Below are positions 34,984 to 45,545 of a stretch of DNA of 64,000 bases, piece after piece. The position numbers were made by a program, and so were the translations under genes. The stretch's first letter is position 1; every line of letters starts with the position of its first letter. Origin of the DNA: an uncultured Bdellovibrionales bacterium (GTDB taxonomy: Bacteria; Bdellovibrionota; Bdellovibrionia; Bdellovibrionales; UBA1609); assembly GCA_903833275.1 (NCBI GenBank), contig CAILEP010000008.1, positions 1-64,000 on the forward strand. Reading direction: 5' to 3'. Below the pieces are notes generated by a model. It saw only the letters and a list, made by a program, of their open reading frames with translations. It searched no databases and was not told the DNA's origin.

Positions 34984-36202
34984 ACGTAACATGATGATGC
35001 ATTGATTCTTCGATGCGCGGGTCACGTATCGGGATCAGGTTATGACGGCTCAAAAATCGACTTACTGCGAACAAAAATACCCCTAAAAAGCCAGCATAAA
35101 CACAGATCTCGTACAAACCGAAGTGAACCTCGGTGCTGTACTTGGCCGGGTAAACCAACCAATAGATATCGAGATATTGCATCGCTAGAACCCAAATTGA
35201 GATCGCCGCAAGGTGCGTCGGAGTGCGCTTGGCCCAGCGAGGCATAAGCGCCAAGAACGGCACAAAGAACTTACCGATTAGCAGCAACAAACTGAGCGGC
35301 AACCACTGCCCTTCTGTTCTCGGGATAATAAATTTGGTCTCTTCTGGCAAATTGGCATACCAAATCAACATGTACTGAGAAAACGCGATGTAACACCAGA
35401 ATACTGTGAAGGCGAAAAGAAACTTACCCAGATCGTGTAGGTGATTTTCATTTACGATGCCAACCAAAAGGTTCTTTTTATGAAGATAAAGAATAATGAG
35501 AATCATAAATGCCATAGTTGACTGAAAAAGACCGGCGAACGCATAGATCCCAAAAATAGTACTAAACCAGGTCGGGTCGATGCTCATCAGCATATCGATG
35601 GCAAAAAACGAATAAGTAATGGCGAAAATAAGCAAAAAGGCGATGCCACGCTTGAGCATTTTCTCGGTCAGTCTTTCGTCGCCATTTTCGTCCTGTTTTA
35701 CCGAAGCTCCGACAAGAAGTTTTTTAAAGACCAGCCAAAGCGCGAAAAACAAAATGAGTCGTATCGTGAAGAATGTTCCGTTTAGGTAAGACGCCTTGTG
35801 CGTGAGAACTTCGCTCTCGGCTACTTTGGCAGCATCAAGCCAAATGTAGAGCTTTGGGGCGCCCACCCAAAAGATCGCGCCGGCGATGGCTCCAAAAGGC
35901 AAGAATGCACTGAGCGATTCAGAGATACGACGAACGTTCACGCTCCAACCCGCGAGGGTCACGTGTTGAACAGCCGCGAAGAAAAGCCCGCCCAATGCTA
36001 ACGTTATGAAGTAGAAAAAAGAAACCAGGTAGGCCATCCAGGTGCGACTCGGGTCGCGCATGAGGCCCACGACAAGACCGGCCAGGCCGACGAAGATAAG
36101 TATCGAATACACAGTTTTTAGTTGTGGCGATACGACGAATTGACCCACATTTCGACTTTTATCGTGAGCTGCTGGGTGATTATTTGAATTTGAACCGGCC
36201 AT
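34979..36202 (-). CDS. actF: Alternative complex III subunit ActF
   Basis: ActF is one of the two large NrfD-like integral membrane subunits of the quinol:cytochrome c oxidoreductase. The 407-residue protein has about ten hydrophobic segments (for example TVYSILIFVGLAGLVVGLM, IAFLLIFAITYSFFAIDML and FLGVFLFAVSRFL). Its position as last gene of an A-B-C-D-E-F operon and the DPTWFSTIFGIYAFAGLFQS segment support the call. Its end runs into the 12-bp repeat tract before thrS. Confidence 0.9.
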   Translation of the reverse strand: MAGSNSNNHPAAHDKSRNVGQFVVSPQLKTVYSILIFVGLAGLVVGLMRDPSRTWMAYLVSFFYFITLALGGLFFAAVQHVTLAGWSVNVRRISESLSAFLPFGAIAGAIFWVGAPKLYIWLDAAKVAESEVLTHKASYLNGTFFTIRLILFFALWLVFKKLLVGASVKQDENGDERLTEKMLKRGIAFLLIFAITYSFFAIDMLMSIDPTWFSTIFGIYAFAGLFQSTMAFMILIILYLHKKNLLVGIVNENHLHDLGKFLFAFTVFWCYIAFSQYMLIWYANLPEETKFIIPRTEGQWLPLSLLLLIGKFFVPFLALMPRWAKRTPTHLAAISIWVLAMQYLDIYWLVYPAKYSTEVHFGLYEICVYAGFLGVFLFAVSRFLSRHNLIPIRDPRIEESMHHHVTY

Positions 36203-36226
36203 TATCTACCTCTTTAGAAACTAAAA

Positions 36227-36814
36227 TCAGTTGCCCTGTTGCAGTTTGCGCACGTAGTTCACAATAGCCCAACGGTCGCTCTCGCTATGAATTTGCGTCG
36301 CGTAGTTGTTCATTACGCCCTGCCCGTCAGTGATGATGTGAAAAATTCGACCATCTTTGAAGGCCTTCACTTTATCTGAAATCAACGGTGGTGGCTTGAG
36401 CGGCATATACTGCGCGACAGTGCCATCACCTTTGCCGGTCAAACCATGGCAAGGCGAACAGTAAATATCGAATCGATCATGACCACGCACTAATACTTTA
36501 GCCAACTGAGCCGCATCGGCACCGGCATTCGGGTTTTTAAGTTCAGCTTCAGCTTTGATCGGGTCACCGGCATAGGCATAAGGAGTATACCCGCGCGGCA
36601 CCGTATTGGCTGGCGGGGTCATTGCCGATGGCTTATTACGACGATCGTCAAACTTCTGCGATTTGAGAGCGCGTTGATCCATCATATCTTGCATAAGCTC
36701 AATATTCGACTGATCACGCCCGCCGTTGCAGGCTGTAAGCATGGCTGTCGCTCCGATCAGTACGCCTAGGGTCAAAATTGATTTCGTTGATGTCTTACCT
36801 GGTGATGCGTTCAT
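36227..36814 (-). CDS. actE: Alternative complex III monohaem cytochrome c subunit ActE
   Basis: The ATG at 36814 is chosen: it opens a lipoprotein signal peptide (ILTLGVLIGATAMLTAC, lipobox LTAC) and removes the overlap with actD created by the track start at 36838. The 195-residue product has one haem motif, CSPCH, in FDIYCSPCHGLTGKGDG, and a C-terminal VMNNYATQIHSESDRWAIVNYVRKLQ typical of ActE. It should be anchored to the periplasmic face of the complex and pass electrons on. Confidence 0.92.
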   Translation of the reverse strand: MNASPGKTSTKSILTLGVLIGATAMLTACNGGRDQSNIELMQDMMDQRALKSQKFDDRRNKPSAMTPPANTVPRGYTPYAYAGDPIKAEAELKNPNAGADAAQLAKVLVRGHDRFDIYCSPCHGLTGKGDGTVAQYMPLKPPPLISDKVKAFKDGRIFHIITDGQGVMNNYATQIHSESDRWAIVNYVRKLQQGN

Positions 36815-36815
36815 T

Positions 36816-37373
36816 CTAAAACTCCGTCCGGCGCACATCGCTCGCGCCCTGCGAACGAAAGAGTTGCTCTAACTTGGCTGCGTCGTAGCCGCTTTCACTC
36901 TCAGCAACGAAAAGCGCAAATTTGTGGCTCGTCAAATCTGGGTCAATAGTGTGCGGGTCAATCATCGGCAAACGATTGAGAAAAATCATCGCCCCAACCG
37001 ATGTAAGTGCGGCGAACAAAATAGTGCATTCAAAAATCACCGGCACAAATGCAGCCAACGACCAAAGTGGCTTACCACCAATGATCAACGGCCAATCAAC
37101 AGCAGAAGTCCACCAGGTGAACCAAACGCCGAAGGTGCAACCAGTTAGCCCTGCCGCAAACGCAATGTACGGGATGATCGAGCGCGGGATATTCATTGCA
37201 TCGTCAATACCGTGTAAAGGATAAGGGCTTATCGCTTCGAATTTTTTGATGCCAGACTCGCGGGTTTTGCGGGCGGCCTCGACAAGCTTGTGCTCGTCAG
37301 TCCAGATGCCGGCGATCCCTTTTTGGCCCGGGCCGCGCAACGCCGCTTCAATTTTGGTAATTAAATCAGCCAT
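36816..37373 (-). CDS. actD: Alternative complex III membrane subunit ActD (DUF3341)
   Basis: ActD is a small subunit with two transmembrane helices. Visible are [16 protein letters not shown], the helix [21 protein letters not shown], and [23 protein letters not shown], followed by a C-terminal [16 protein letters not shown], all typical of DUF3341. The ATG at 37373, preceded by GGGGG, is preferred over the track start; it overlaps the actC stop by 8 bp. Length is 185 residues. Confidence 0.9.
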   Translation of the reverse strand: MADLITKIEAALRGPGQKGIAGIWTDEHKLVEAARKTRESGIKKFEAISPYPLHGIDDAMNIPRSIIPYIAFAAGLTGCTFGVWFTWWTSAVDWPLIIGGKPLWSLAAFVPVIFECTILFAALTSVGAMIFLNRLPMIDPHTIDPDLTSHKFALFVAESESGYDAAKLEQLFRSQGASDVRRTEF

Positions 37374-38724
37374 GGTGAGCCCCCGATTTACCGACATTTA
37401 AGACCGGTTTCACTTCAGCAATTGAAATCACTGGCAAAAGCCTGACGTAGATTAAAAAGATGAAGAAAAACATACCGAACGAGCCGAAAATCGCACCGGT
37501 ATCATAAAGGGTCGGATGCCACATCCCCCAGCTTGAAGGCAAGAAATCGCGGTGCAAAGAAGTGACCACGATTACGAATCGTTCAAACCACATCCCGATA
37601 TTAACAAAGATCGAAATGATAAACATGGGCACGATTGTCGAGCGGATTTTTTTGAACCAGAAAAGTTGCGGGATGAAAACGTTGCAAGTCACCATGATCC
37701 AGTAAGACCATCCGAAGGGGCCGAAGGCGCGGTTGACAAAAATAAACTGCTCAATCGGGTTGCCAGAGTACCAGGCCACAAAAAATTCTGAAGCGTAGGC
37801 ATAACCGACCATCATGCTCGTCGTCATGATGATCTTGTTCATATTCTCCATGTGATGAAGAGTGACGTAATCTTTAAAGCTCGGGATCACTTCGCGCATA
37901 ATGCACATCAAAGTCACAACCATGCCGAAACCCGAAAAGATCGCGCCTGCTACGAAGTACGGCGGGAAGATCGTCGTGTGCCAACCGGGCAATTGTGCCA
38001 CTGCGAAGTCAAACGATACGATTGAGTGAACAGACAAAACGAGTGGCGTCGAGAGACCAGCAAGTAACATGTAAACCATTTCATAATGGTTCCAGTTGCG
38101 AGCGGTGCCGCGCCAGCCGAGAGAAAGGGCTCCGTAAATACGTTTGCGCCAAATATTTTTAGCACGATCACGAATCGTCGCAAGATCAGGCACTAAGCCA
38201 ATGTACCAAAAGACCATCGATACCGTAGCGTATGTCGATACGGCAAAAACGTCCCACACGAGAGGCGAACGAAAGTTCACCCAAAGTGGGCCGCGCTGAT
38301 TGGGGTACGGCAAGAGCCAGTAAGCCAGCCACGGTCGGCCGGTGTGAAGAATCGGAAACAATCCGGCAGTCATCACGGCAAATACCGTCATCGCCTCTGC
38401 TGAACGCGCGATTGCGGTACGCCATTTTTGTCTGAACAAAAATAAAATCGCCGAGATCAAGGTGCCGGCGTGACCGATACCAATCCAGAATACAAAAGTG
38501 ATAATGTCAGTACCCCACATGACAGGGTGACTGATACCTTGCATCCCCATACCAAAGGCAACGATCATGCCTTGAATACAAAGATAGAATAGAAAAAGCC
38601 CTTTGGCGCTTAAGAGTGCAGCGTAATACTTGCCACCCGGCCAAGTTTCAACAAGGCGGCAGATATCGTCGGTTACGTCTTTTAGCGATTTATTACCTAA
38701 TACTAAAGGTTGCCGTGCGATCAT
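37366..38724 (-). CDS. actC: Alternative complex III NrfD-like subunit ActC
   Basis: ActC is the larger quinol-binding NrfD-like membrane subunit. The 452-residue protein has about ten membrane segments and typical stretches: [59 protein letters not shown] and [19 protein letters not shown]. Its start overlaps the actB stop by 4 bp. It transfers electrons from quinol to the iron-sulphur clusters of ActB. Confidence 0.93.
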   Translation of the reverse strand: MIARQPLVLGNKSLKDVTDDICRLVETWPGGKYYAALLSAKGLFLFYLCIQGMIVAFGMGMQGISHPVMWGTDIITFVFWIGIGHAGTLISAILFLFRQKWRTAIARSAEAMTVFAVMTAGLFPILHTGRPWLAYWLLPYPNQRGPLWVNFRSPLVWDVFAVSTYATVSMVFWYIGLVPDLATIRDRAKNIWRKRIYGALSLGWRGTARNWNHYEMVYMLLAGLSTPLVLSVHSIVSFDFAVAQLPGWHTTIFPPYFVAGAIFSGFGMVVTLMCIMREVIPSFKDYVTLHHMENMNKIIMTTSMMVGYAYASEFFVAWYSGNPIEQFIFVNRAFGPFGWSYWIMVTCNVFIPQLFWFKKIRSTIVPMFIISIFVNIGMWFERFVIVVTSLHRDFLPSSWGMWHPTLYDTGAIFGSFGMFFFIFLIYVRLLPVISIAEVKPVLNVGKSGAHHG

Positions 38725-41700
38725 ACGTGATGCCCACCCTTCTCTTCATGTTTCTCGTGATGTTTTTCTTTGTGTGGTGACTCTTCTGATTTGAGAACGT
38801 CGGTATTACGAATTTTGCTGGCGTACTGCACCGCTGGGCGCGTGTTGAGCTCTTCAAGCAAGCCGTAATAGCGTGGTTCAGCCAACATTTGGCTCAATTT
38901 ACTCTTCGGGTCGTTCAAATCACCGAAAACAATTGCGTTTGTTGGGCATGACGATTGGCACGCGGTCTGAATTTCACCGTCATGCACCTTACGATCTTCA
39001 AGCTTCGCTTGATTCTTCGCTTGGTGAATTCGTTGAGTACAGAATGTGCACTTCTCCATCACCCCTCGCTCACGAACCGTCACTTCGGGGTTGAGCTGCA
39101 TATGCATCGGAGACGCATGCAGTTCAGGCGTCATGCGAGGATAGTTGAACCAATTGAATCGGCGCACTTTATACGGGCAATTGTTTGAGCAATAGCGCGT
39201 ACCAACACATCGATTGTAAATCATATCGTTCGTGCCCTCGGGCGAATGGACCGTCGCCGCTACAGGGCAAACGGTTTCACACGGAGCATTGTCGCAATGC
39301 TGACACATCACGGGGATGTGCACGGCATCTGGTTCATCAGGCGTACCGACATAATAACGGTCGACGCGAACCCAGAACATTTCACGGCCCTGGCTGACAT
39401 ATTTTTTGCCAACGGTGGCAATGTTATTTTCAGATTGGCAGGCGATCACACACGCCGAGCAGCCGGTGCAGAGATTCAAATCAACTGACATGCCCCACTT
39501 GTAGCCGGTGTAACTAAAGCCGCTCCAAGCTGAAACGATTTTTTCGCGTTCGATATTGGCCGACGGGTCTTTTTTATATTGCTCAAGTGTGGCTTCGACG
39601 ACGATTTGGCGATGACCCATATCGATGCCTTCGCGAGTTTTACCGCTCATCGCGCTGTAAACTTGAGTGTTCGCCAGAGTCTCGTAGCTTTTTGTCGGCT
39701 CGATCATTACGGGCAAGCCTGAGGTTTCAACCCCGCCATCACGAACAACCGAAAGGTGAACAGCATTTACGCCGACATTATTGGCCACTTGGCCAGCATC
39801 TGTACGTCCATAACCAAGAGCCAGACCAATCGTCGAATCATGAAGACCTGGTTGAATATGTGCCGGAACAGTCACCGACTTATCGCCGACTTTTACTCTG
39901 ACCATTTGGCCTTCGCAAATTTTGCGGTCTTGAGCCAACTTTGGCGAAACAATTAAAGTGTTATCCCAGCAAATTTTTGTGATGGGGTCAGGAAATTCTT
40001 GCAACCAAGGTACGTTCGCCATCGAGCCGTCGCGCAGACCAATACTTGGATAGAGAACCAATTCTAGATCGGCATGCGGAGTCGCCTTGTGGGCCGCCAT
40101 TTGCAATGCGGCCACGCGAAACGGTCGCGCGCTGTCGTTCGCAGCTCGAGCCGCGGTCACCGTGTCAACCACGCCCTCTTGTAAAGCGTGAGTCCAGTTG
40201 GTGTGCAGTTTGGTTTCGAAGCGATTTTTTACGAAGGTATAGACCGAATCGGCTTTGGCGAGTGCGCCAAAATTTCCGACTTTCGCAACCGCAATCAGCG
40301 TGTCTCCGAAGCTACGTGAATTATAAAGTGGCTCAATTGTGGGCTGTCGAACACTGAAAACGCCTTTTTGGCCTTCAACGTCGCCCCAGCCTTCCATCGG
40401 GTGATGGTCTGGTAAAACAAAATCGCAATATTTACCAGTTTCGTTTTTGCAGCGACCAACATAGATCGCCATCTCAGCTTTTCGAAGAGCTTCAACAAAA
40501 CCAGTTTTATCAGCCGCCGCGTAAGCGGGGTTCACGTTATTTATTATAACTGTTTTTATTTCGCCTTTATTTAATCCATCGATCAAGGCTTGTAGGTTAC
40601 GATTTTTACCTTGAAAGCCCATGTTTGGAGAACGGCGAGAATCAACCGTGACCCCGTCGTTACCCAAAATTGAGTTTAAGAAGTTGGCCGCAATTTGCGA
40701 CGAAACATCGTTGCCACCAAGTACGAGTGACTGACCTTTGTGAGCCAACAACTCTTCAGCAATTTTTGCGTACGCTGCTTCTGGCAAGGCCGCTTTAATT
40801 TCGTTCTCGTAGTTTTTCAATATGGCATGAACAGAAGTATCGCCAGCGTAGCTCGAGGTCTTTTTGTTAACCAACAGCTCTTGAATAAGGCCCATCAACA
40901 CAGCCGTCGATTGAGTGGGGCGAATGCGATAACGAGTGTCGGCGTTAGACCCGGTCAGAGTTAAAAGCGACTCAATCACAATTAAGCGATTCATACCATC
41001 GCCCGGTTTACGACCTTTTGAGAAATCGCGCATTTGCTGAGTGGGCTGTAACCAAGTGCCCATAAAATCGCAATTGACCGCGAGCACAAGCTTCGCCTTC
41101 TCAAGCGCGAGTCTTGGCGCTACGGCTTGGCCGTAGCAATGCTCTTGAGCATCAACATAGTGCTCGTGAGAGATCGCATCCCAGGTATAAACATGAGCGC
41201 CGGTGCCTTTAGCAAAATCAGCGACTATTTCGGCGTCGGTTGGCGAAACGATACTGCCAGTGAGAATCGCCACTTTGCCTTTTCGAATTTGGTCGGCGAT
41301 TTCTTGATCCGCCTTCTCGTAAGTGACTTCAACCGTATCGTGATTGGTTTTCTTTTCGTTTTGCAAATTTTTAGTGGGGCCCGTCAACCGAGCGGGGTCA
41401 TAAAGCGAAAGCACGTGCGCATGGGCACGGGCTGAAAGCCCCGAGCCATTGATTGGATGTGATGAATTGCCTGTCACATGAATCGGACGACCTTCGCGAG
41501 TTGTCACCACAACGCCAAACGTTTCGCCGCCATCAACAAATGAAGAAGCGTAATAGTTGGCAATGCCCTCAACAATTTCTTTCGGGCGTTTTACATACGG
41601 TACAATCGCCTGTGCCGGGCGACGAACGCAACCGAAAGAGGCTAGGGCCATACTTGCGCCCATCAATTTTAAAAATTCACGACGAGCCCAGCCGCCTTCT

Positions 41701-41840
41701 GAGCCACTGTCTTCGCGCAATGGAGAATTCGAAAATTCTTGCTCAGCAAGTCGCTGAAAATCAGGATCTTGTCGCCACTGCTCAAGACTCAGCCAGTATT
41801 TGGGTGATTTATTTTTGAGTGAATTCTCTGTTGTCGTCAT
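38721..41840 (-). CDS. actB: Alternative complex III iron-sulphur/molybdopterin-like subunit ActB
   Basis: ActB is the large periplasmic subunit. The ATG at 41840 has AAGGA seven bases upstream; the track start at 41885 has no such signal and lies inside actA. The 1039-residue product has a twin-arginine motif ([19 protein letters not shown]), a long molybdopterin-oxidoreductase-like domain that in this family lacks the cofactor, and a C-terminal ferredoxin-like part with cysteine groups [35 protein letters not shown] and CTFCTQ/CQSSC for four clusters. It passes electrons to the haem subunits. Confidence 0.95.
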   Translation of the reverse strand: MTTTENSLKNKSPKYWLSLEQWRQDPDFQRLAEQEFSNSPLREDSGSEGGWARREFLKLMGASMALASFGCVRRPAQAIVPYVKRPKEIVEGIANYYASSFVDGGETFGVVVTTREGRPIHVTGNSSHPINGSGLSARAHAHVLSLYDPARLTGPTKNLQNEKKTNHDTVEVTYEKADQEIADQIRKGKVAILTGSIVSPTDAEIVADFAKGTGAHVYTWDAISHEHYVDAQEHCYGQAVAPRLALEKAKLVLAVNCDFMGTWLQPTQQMRDFSKGRKPGDGMNRLIVIESLLTLTGSNADTRYRIRPTQSTAVLMGLIQELLVNKKTSSYAGDTSVHAILKNYENEIKAALPEAAYAKIAEELLAHKGQSLVLGGNDVSSQIAANFLNSILGNDGVTVDSRRSPNMGFQGKNRNLQALIDGLNKGEIKTVIINNVNPAYAAADKTGFVEALRKAEMAIYVGRCKNETGKYCDFVLPDHHPMEGWGDVEGQKGVFSVRQPTIEPLYNSRSFGDTLIAVAKVGNFGALAKADSVYTFVKNRFETKLHTNWTHALQEGVVDTVTAARAANDSARPFRVAALQMAAHKATPHADLELVLYPSIGLRDGSMANVPWLQEFPDPITKICWDNTLIVSPKLAQDRKICEGQMVRVKVGDKSVTVPAHIQPGLHDSTIGLALGYGRTDAGQVANNVGVNAVHLSVVRDGGVETSGLPVMIEPTKSYETLANTQVYSAMSGKTREGIDMGHRQIVVEATLEQYKKDPSANIEREKIVSAWSGFSYTGYKWGMSVDLNLCTGCSACVIACQSENNIATVGKKYVSQGREMFWVRVDRYYVGTPDEPDAVHIPVMCQHCDNAPCETVCPVAATVHSPEGTNDMIYNRCVGTRYCSNNCPYKVRRFNWFNYPRMTPELHASPMHMQLNPEVTVRERGVMEKCTFCTQRIHQAKNQAKLEDRKVHDGEIQTACQSSCPTNAIVFGDLNDPKSKLSQMLAEPRYYGLLEELNTRPAVQYASKIRNTDVLKSEESPHKEKHHEKHEEKGGHHV

Positions 41841-41863
41841 CTTGTGTTCCTTAAAAAAAATCT

Positions 41864-42412
41864 TTAGTAATGGCAGGTGCTGCAATTCGTCGGCGCATTG
41901 TTTTCAGGTCGGCGATGGCAGTTCACACAGTAACCCATTGAAAAACTTTGATACTGTTTCACGCGATCCATTGTTTCAACCGGGCCGTGACATTCTTGAC
42001 ACTGCTTTCCGGCTTTGATGTGAGGCGCGTGATTAAATTTTACGTGATCGGGCAACAGATTTACTTTTTGCCACTGTACGGGTTTGTCATTCATGTAAGC
42101 ATCAACAAGCTGAGCGATGTAAGGGCTGTCTTTGCCATTCACCTGGCGCACTGTTAAGTGACAGTTCATGCACACGTTGAGCGGCGGCACAGAAGCGTGA
42201 CGCGAAATTTCTGCTGTCGTGTGACAGTACTTACAATTCAACCCGAGTTTACCTGCGTGTAGCGCATGTGAATACGGGATGGGCTGTGTTGGTTCGTAAT
42301 TTTGGTTGTACCCGATAACAACTTTATTGTTGGTTATTGCGTAAACAAACACGCAAAAACCGAAAGTGATACCGAGGCCGAGCACCGCACCGATGATTTT
42401 CTTTGCTGCCAT
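41864..42412 (-). CDS. actA: Alternative complex III pentahaem cytochrome c subunit ActA
   Basis: The 182-residue protein has one N-terminal membrane anchor (IIGAVLGLGITFGFCVFVYAI) and five haem motifs: CKYCH, CMNCH, CQECH, CVNCH and CSTCH. The PIPYSHALHAGKLGLNC segment and the count of five match ActA. It is oriented to the periplasm and receives electrons from ActB. It is the first act gene, 77 bp after ccsA. Confidence 0.95.
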   Translation of the reverse strand: MAAKKIIGAVLGLGITFGFCVFVYAITNNKVVIGYNQNYEPTQPIPYSHALHAGKLGLNCKYCHTTAEISRHASVPPLNVCMNCHLTVRQVNGKDSPYIAQLVDAYMNDKPVQWQKVNLLPDHVKFNHAPHIKAGKQCQECHGPVETMDRVKQYQSFSMGYCVNCHRRPENNAPTNCSTCHY

Positions 42413-42435
42413 TTCATCAACCTTGTCGTTAAGTC

Positions 42436-42453
42436 TTCGTCTTTAAAGACGAA
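42436..42453. promoter_or_regulatory. 18-bp perfect palindrome upstream of actA
   Basis: TTCGTCTTTAAAGACGAA is a perfect palindrome in the ccsA-actA gap, about 24 bp before the actA start. It could be an operator or an RNA stem that sets relative expression of the act genes. Confidence 0.4.
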
Positions 42454-42489
42454 AAACTATCCATCTATTCTTTTGCTGAAAATCAATTA

Positions 42490-44166
42490 TTAAAACCCAG
42501 AAGGGGTTCTGTCACTTCGAAGACGACTTTGACGCAGCGTAATCACGAAAGCAGCGAAGAGCAAATGTGCGGCCACGAAGCCAGCCACATACTCAACTCC
42601 ACCGGCGCCGAAACCGTAAGTGTGCAAACCTGCCCCCAGCACGAAGTTCACTCCGTACCAAGACATGATGACTAACGAAAATGAAATCACGGCTGCCGCT
42701 GCGAGACCGAAATGCCTCAACCAACCAGCGATGCGACCATGAAGCACCAAAACGTAGCCCAGTAAGGCTATGAAGGCCCAAGTCTCTTTAGGGTCCCAGC
42801 CCCAAAACCGACCCCAAGAGTAGTCAGCCCATACTCCGCCCAAGATAATTCCGCTGGCGAGTAAGACGACCCCGACCTGAACCGACCGATAGATCGCCTG
42901 CGCGCCTTCTTGAATTTTCTGAGCGTGCTTCTTTTCATCGCGCCAGAAGTAAAAAAGAACAATATCACCAAGAAAAAAGGCGAGAAAAAAGGCGGCGTAA
43001 CTTGAAACGATGATTATGACATGGGTCATGAGCCAAAAGTTATCTCTCAGCACGGGTTGCAACAGCATCAGCGAAGAATCAAGCACGCTCGAAGAGACAT
43101 CACAAAGAATCAAACTCAAGGTCGCCACCAAAGTGGCGGCCACAGGTATTATTGCCGAACGACTAAAGCGGTAAAGCACCGTTGCGAGCAAAACCGTGCC
43201 CCATGCCACCCAGACCACAGTTTCGAACATGTTTGAAACCGGCGGTCTCTCTAATATATAGATGCGAAACAGAAACCCGGTGGCGTGAAAAAGGGCTGCC
43301 CCTGCGGTAAACCCCCAGCCGATCTTGCCCCAATAGGGTCGCGTACCGAAATAGGCAAACGAGAAAAAACAAAGGGCCAAAAAGTAAAGAATCCAGGCGA
43401 AACGAAAGGGCTGCAAGTGGTTGTAAGCCGTCTCAGCCCTAATTCGGGTTGAGCCGGCGTAATCTCCGAATCTTTCTTGGGCGAAGGCCACAAAATTATT
43501 TACCGCTTTATCGAGATTGTCTGCCGAGCTTGCCTCACTGGCATGATCACCCTTTGCCGAGGCCGCGGCCATCGACACAAAAGCCGTGGTGATAGACTGA
43601 AATCTCATCTTATCGGCGTCTTTCAGGTCGGCGATGTCGAGCCATCGCGCGGTTTTTGCGTCAACAGGCACAACGCGCACCCCGTGACCAACACGCAGCG
43701 ATTGGTAAGCGCTCAATTGATTCTCGAGAGTTTGCAAACTTTGATAAAACGGGTCGAGCTTCTCTTGTGCTTCTCGCTTATTCTTCAAATCTTGCATCAT
43801 GATGCTCAAGTGCGAATTCGTGATGAGCTCGTTCGGAGAATAATAGAGTCGCTCGTGATCAAGCCCCAGCGCTTCGCGCAAACCGTTATGCCGAACAAGT
43901 ACGAACTTCGTGTTGTCCCACTCTTCGGGTATCAACATCCAACTAAAAACCACATCACTCGCCTTGCGCTCTTTGTAGGTCTCGTGACCCCACATCAAAT
44001 TCAACATCTCGCGCGCGAAGGTGTCATAAGGCTTGATGCGACCGTCATCTTGAACGGGCAGGTCACCGAGACCGGCGTGGGCCGAAGGAGCGCTTAGGAT
44101 ATTTAGAAAAAAAGTGGCAAATGCTGCCGATAAAAAAATTGCCAAGGCGAATTTCACTTTTCTCAT
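42490..44166 (-). CDS. ccsA: Cytochrome c maturation protein CcsA (ResC-like)
   Basis: With ResB this membrane protein carries haem across the membrane and attaches it to apocytochromes (system II). The C-terminal half has the tryptophan-rich signature WGRFWGWDPKETWAF and at least six membrane helices. The N-terminal half has a signal-like helix and a soluble domain of about 230 residues (DDGRIKPYDTFAREMLNLM), as found in CcsA of act-type clusters. The ATG at 44166 overlaps the resB stop (ATGA). Product length is 558 residues. Confidence 0.92.
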   Translation of the reverse strand: MRKVKFALAIFLSAAFATFFLNILSAPSAHAGLGDLPVQDDGRIKPYDTFAREMLNLMWGHETYKERKASDVVFSWMLIPEEWDNTKFVLVRHNGLREALGLDHERLYYSPNELITNSHLSIMMQDLKNKREAQEKLDPFYQSLQTLENQLSAYQSLRVGHGVRVVPVDAKTARWLDIADLKDADKMRFQSITTAFVSMAAASAKGDHASEASSADNLDKAVNNFVAFAQERFGDYAGSTRIRAETAYNHLQPFRFAWILYFLALCFFSFAYFGTRPYWGKIGWGFTAGAALFHATGFLFRIYILERPPVSNMFETVVWVAWGTVLLATVLYRFSRSAIIPVAATLVATLSLILCDVSSSVLDSSLMLLQPVLRDNFWLMTHVIIIVSSYAAFFLAFFLGDIVLFYFWRDEKKHAQKIQEGAQAIYRSVQVGVVLLASGIILGGVWADYSWGRFWGWDPKETWAFIALLGYVLVLHGRIAGWLRHFGLAAAAVISFSLVIMSWYGVNFVLGAGLHTYGFGAGGVEYVAGFVAAHLLFAAFVITLRQSRLRSDRTPSGF

Positions 44167-45545
44167 GCCGTAGGCCCCCATATCTTCAGTCGATACTTCT
44201 TGAAATAGAACATTACGATAGTCCCAAGCACCATAAGAAGCGAGCCGAGATATTTCATCCAGCGCCCTGGGTCGTGATTGACCGATAAAATAGAGGTCGT
44301 CGGCTTGCCCTGAGCATTTTCTTGAAAACTCGCTTGATAAAAAGTGTAGTCATTGTACTTGAGCGGGTTGTTCATGGATATCAGGCGATTGCCCAAGTCA
44401 GGGACGTTGACCTCACTCTGATAGGTCTTGGCCCGAGTCGACCCGAGGTAGCGCCCGACTTCGAATTTTTCGAGTCGCATATCAAAGCCAATATCGAGAA
44501 GCTCGTTACGATAGGCGGCCACCAAATTTGTGGCCCCGTCGTGTATACGAACCGGGCCATTTAGGCCGCTCCAGTAATCTTTGCCGGCAAAACGAATTTT
44601 AATAGCCGACATCGTGGCACCCGTTGGCTGCTCTCGCTTTAAAAAATCAACCGCTTCTCGTGCGTGTGGTAGATATTTGAGCAATCGAAGTTTAATACCC
44701 ATCCAGCCGGTGTCGATTTCGTCGACCACGGCGATCAGGCCCTTTTTCGAAAGCCCACCTAAACTCTGGGTGTAAATTTCAAAACTCAATTTATCAGGAG
44801 TTTTGGACGGTCGAAAAACGAGCACATTGCCAGTTGTATAAACAAAGGGCGCGTTTTCGGCGGCGAGCACAATGCGCGCCGGGCCTAAATTAAATTCTTC
44901 GGTCGGTGCGGTTGCAGGCCGCTTGATCCATTGAGACATGTTGACACGCGCATTTTGCAGCTGCACTCGCACCGCCGGCCCGTCGAGGTCGTCATCCGAT
45001 TGAACCAGTTTTGATTCGCGTACGGCATAGTTATAATAGTCGACAATTTCAAGTTGTTGCCCGTCAACCATAACTGAAATGGGATTCTTTTCTATTGGGT
45101 GTAACAAAAAATCGACTCGCTCTTTGTGGAGGGTGTCGTATCGACCCTCCCCGAGCGAACGCGCCACCACGAACTCTGAGGATGAGAGCATGACGTAGCG
45201 ATTGGCTTGGCCAATTTCGAAGGCCAAACTGCCGTCGACCCCAAAGCGATGGGTGACCCAAGAGCCAACGATAAGCGTAATGATACCAATGTGAGCGAGA
45301 ACAAACCCGGCGTGATGGGCCTTCCAAGGCCAACGATCAAGCATCACGTTAAAAAGGTTGATGCAAAGTAAAGCGAGGGTCGCGAACATATAGGGCGATT
45401 GATAAACCATCTTTTGTGCGTAATTGGCATCATAACGGGCCTCGAGAATGGTGCCCGTTGCCGCCAGAACCCCAAGACAAGCCATCACGATCATCGCCAA
45501 TTGCAATGAGGCCAAGAATTTCAGCGCGCGCTCAAACAATTTCAC
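44163..45545 (-). CDS. resB: Cytochrome c maturation protein ResB (Ccs1)
   Basis: ResB is the partner of CcsA in system II cytochrome c biogenesis. The 460-residue protein has the N-terminal helices LQLAMIVMACLGVLAATGTI and HHAGFVLAHIGIITLIVGSW, with the HxGhxxxHxG-type region typical of ResB, a large periplasmic domain and a final helix YLGSLLMVLGTIVMFYFKKY. Co-location with five- and one-haem cytochromes of ACIII gives a clear purpose. Its start overlaps the amidohydrolase stop by 4 bp. Confidence 0.9.
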   Translation of the reverse strand: MKLFERALKFLASLQLAMIVMACLGVLAATGTILEARYDANYAQKMVYQSPYMFATLALLCINLFNVMLDRWPWKAHHAGFVLAHIGIITLIVGSWVTHRFGVDGSLAFEIGQANRYVMLSSSEFVVARSLGEGRYDTLHKERVDFLLHPIEKNPISVMVDGQQLEIVDYYNYAVRESKLVQSDDDLDGPAVRVQLQNARVNMSQWIKRPATAPTEEFNLGPARIVLAAENAPFVYTTGNVLVFRPSKTPDKLSFEIYTQSLGGLSKKGLIAVVDEIDTGWMGIKLRLLKYLPHAREAVDFLKREQPTGATMSAIKIRFAGKDYWSGLNGPVRIHDGATNLVAAYRNELLDIGFDMRLEKFEVGRYLGSTRAKTYQSEVNVPDLGNRLISMNNPLKYNDYTFYQASFQENAQGKPTTSILSVNHDPGRWMKYLGSLLMVLGTIVMFYFKKYRLKIWGPTA